Below are positions 63,316 through 64,000 of a DNA stretch of 64,000 bases, piece by piece (positions within the stretch are counted from its first letter, which is position 1; every line of letters begins with the position of its first letter). The notes beneath the pieces were generated by a model. That model was not told where the DNA came from and ran no database searches. It saw nothing but the letters and a program-made list of their open reading frames with translations. The stretch covers positions 39,314 through 103,313 of the forward strand of contig JAGXGA010000013.1 of assembly GCA_024636975.1 (NCBI GenBank), read 5' to 3'. The DNA comes from Mariniphaga sp. (lineage in GTDB: Bacteria; Bacteroidota; Bacteroidia; Bacteroidales; Prolixibacteraceae). A program made the translations under genes and the position numbers.

Positions 63316-63744
63316 ATGAAGATATATTTTGCAGGTTCAATACGCGGCGGTCGTGAAGACGCTGAACTATATTTAGATTTTATACAATTCTTAAAAGGCT
63401 TTGGTGAGGTTTTAACAGAGCATATCGGTGATCTGAAACTTACTCATTTAGGTGATGATGGTGAAACTGACCGATTGATCCATGACCGTGATATAAAATG
63501 GCTGCTTTCTGCCGATATATTGGTAGCTGAAGTTACTGTTGTGTCATTGGGAGTTGGATATGAAATTGGCAGAGCGGTTTCCGCAGGAAAGAAAGTAATA
63601 TGCCTTTTCAGGCAGACGCCTGATAAAAAACTCTCTGCAATGATATCAGGATGTTCTGATGTAACTCTGATAGTTTATGATAATATTAAGGAGGCCAAAG
63701 ACAGAATTTTAATGGCATTTAATAAGTTGTCACCAACAGAATAG
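63316..63744 (+). CDS. Nucleoside 2-deoxyribosyltransferase/deoxynucleotide N-hydrolase-like protein
   Basis: 142 residues from ATG 63316 (MKIYFAGSIRGGREDAELYLDFI). The N-terminal YFAGSIRGG is the phosphate-site motif of the Rcl/DNPH1 type, and DILVAEVTVVSLGVGYEIGRAV near residue 75-95 has the catalytic Glu pattern of the nucleoside deoxyribosyltransferase family (ADxxVAE...G.GxE.G). It would cleave or transfer the base from 2-deoxynucleoside monophosphates. It lies 26 bases after the S41 gene on the same strand, possibly in one transcript. Confidence 0.85.
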   Translation: MKIYFAGSIRGGREDAELYLDFIQFLKGFGEVLTEHIGDLKLTHLGDDGETDRLIHDRDIKWLLSADILVAEVTVVSLGVGYEIGRAVSAGKKVICLFRQTPDKKLSAMISGCSDVTLIVYDNIKEAKDRILMAFNKLSPTE

Positions 63745-64000
63745 CTTTAATAAGTTGAGGCCGTGGGATCGTTTTCATAACGAGCTATATCCTGAAGAGG
63801 GAATGCAATGAATTTAAATAGTTTGTATCTAAAAAAATCAGTTAAGTATTGTTTTAATAATTTATGCGAATTAAGAGTTGAATTTAAATTGTTATACACA
63901 AATGATTGTCAATAATTTATAATTAAAGTAATTAAATATAACCTTAGAAACCAATACTTTAAGATTTTTTTAGTAACCACACTATAAGTCTTATTGTATG
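63745..64000. other. Right-edge non-coding region
   Basis: 256 AT-rich bases to the window edge. No gene, terminator or RNA was recognised. Confidence 0.35.

Noticed and set aside
1..64000. tRNA, rRNA, riboswitch and CRISPR searches by eye
   Set aside because: No cloverleaf, rRNA fragment, known riboswitch core or regular spaced repeats were recognised; a covariance search would be decisive.

Overview
The window is chromosomal DNA from a member of the Bacteroidota, probably a free-living relative of the Bacteroidales/Marinilabiliales. The signs are: many -7 promoter boxes of the Bacteroidota form TAnnTTTG, two secreted proteases with type IX secretion C-terminal sorting domains, the gene order DUF4271-hemD-rnpA, families typical of the phylum (head-GIN, DUF4834, DUF5723, DUF4382, PorT-like barrels), a Glu-tRNA synthetase with a PLHMGG signature and mostly weak Shine-Dalgarno sites. 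No rRNA, tRNA, CRISPR array, phage or intact insertion sequence was seen.

Layout. 1-4830: a MacB/FtsX-type ABC system (permease cut by the window edge, ATPase, second permease) with a fossil permease tail between the last two genes. 4916-14279: an MFS carrier, gltX, a U32 peptidase-family protein, an outer-membrane protein, a Tat-exported TIM-barrel protein next to a DUF5009-like membrane acyltransferase, and an acyl-CoA ligase. 14565-17511: a small secreted protein, then DUF4271-hemD-rnpA. 17495-19663: tyrA and a DAHP synthase/chorismate mutase fusion behind a previously unannotated aromatic attenuator. 19674-24871: two paralogous secreted metalloproteases bracketing a 33-residue membrane peptide. 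25176-27345: a hybrid sensor kinase and a NarL-type regulator. 27346-34351: two surface/coiled-coil genes, a DEAD-box helicase, a barrel protein, a creatininase-family enzyme and two non-coding stretches with repeats and a dead gene. 34352-46917: peptidase E, an AspT-like carrier, GH32, an ECF sigma/anti-sigma-like/barrel/methyltransferase run, ilvE, DUF2797, alanine dehydrogenase and an aminotransferase. 47070-56953: a surface-glycan locus (flippase, adenylate-forming CapK-like protein, two glycosyltransferases, and wbpI-wbpE-wbpD-wbpB). 57082-63744: glycyl-tRNA synthetase, DUF4834, DUF5723, head-GIN, an S41 protease and a deoxynucleotide hydrolase-like protein.

The most striking element is at 19503-19663 on the minus strand. 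A TATCTTTG promoter box is followed by a 24-codon leader ORF with eight consecutive aromatic codons (YFYWYFYF), then a strong intrinsic terminator ending 17 bases before tyrA. Codons after the aromatic run can pair with the terminator's 5' arm. This is the layout of a ribosome-mediated attenuator controlling the two aromatic-pathway genes.

The second coherent system is the glycan locus. wbpI, wbpE, wbpD and wbpB together would supply all steps but the first (UDP-GlcNAc 6-dehydrogenase) of UDP-2,3-diacetamido-mannuronate synthesis. Between wbpE and wbpD lies an internally deleted GxxExxY gene flanked by CGCAAAGG-type repeats, one of which now encodes the C-terminus of WbpE.
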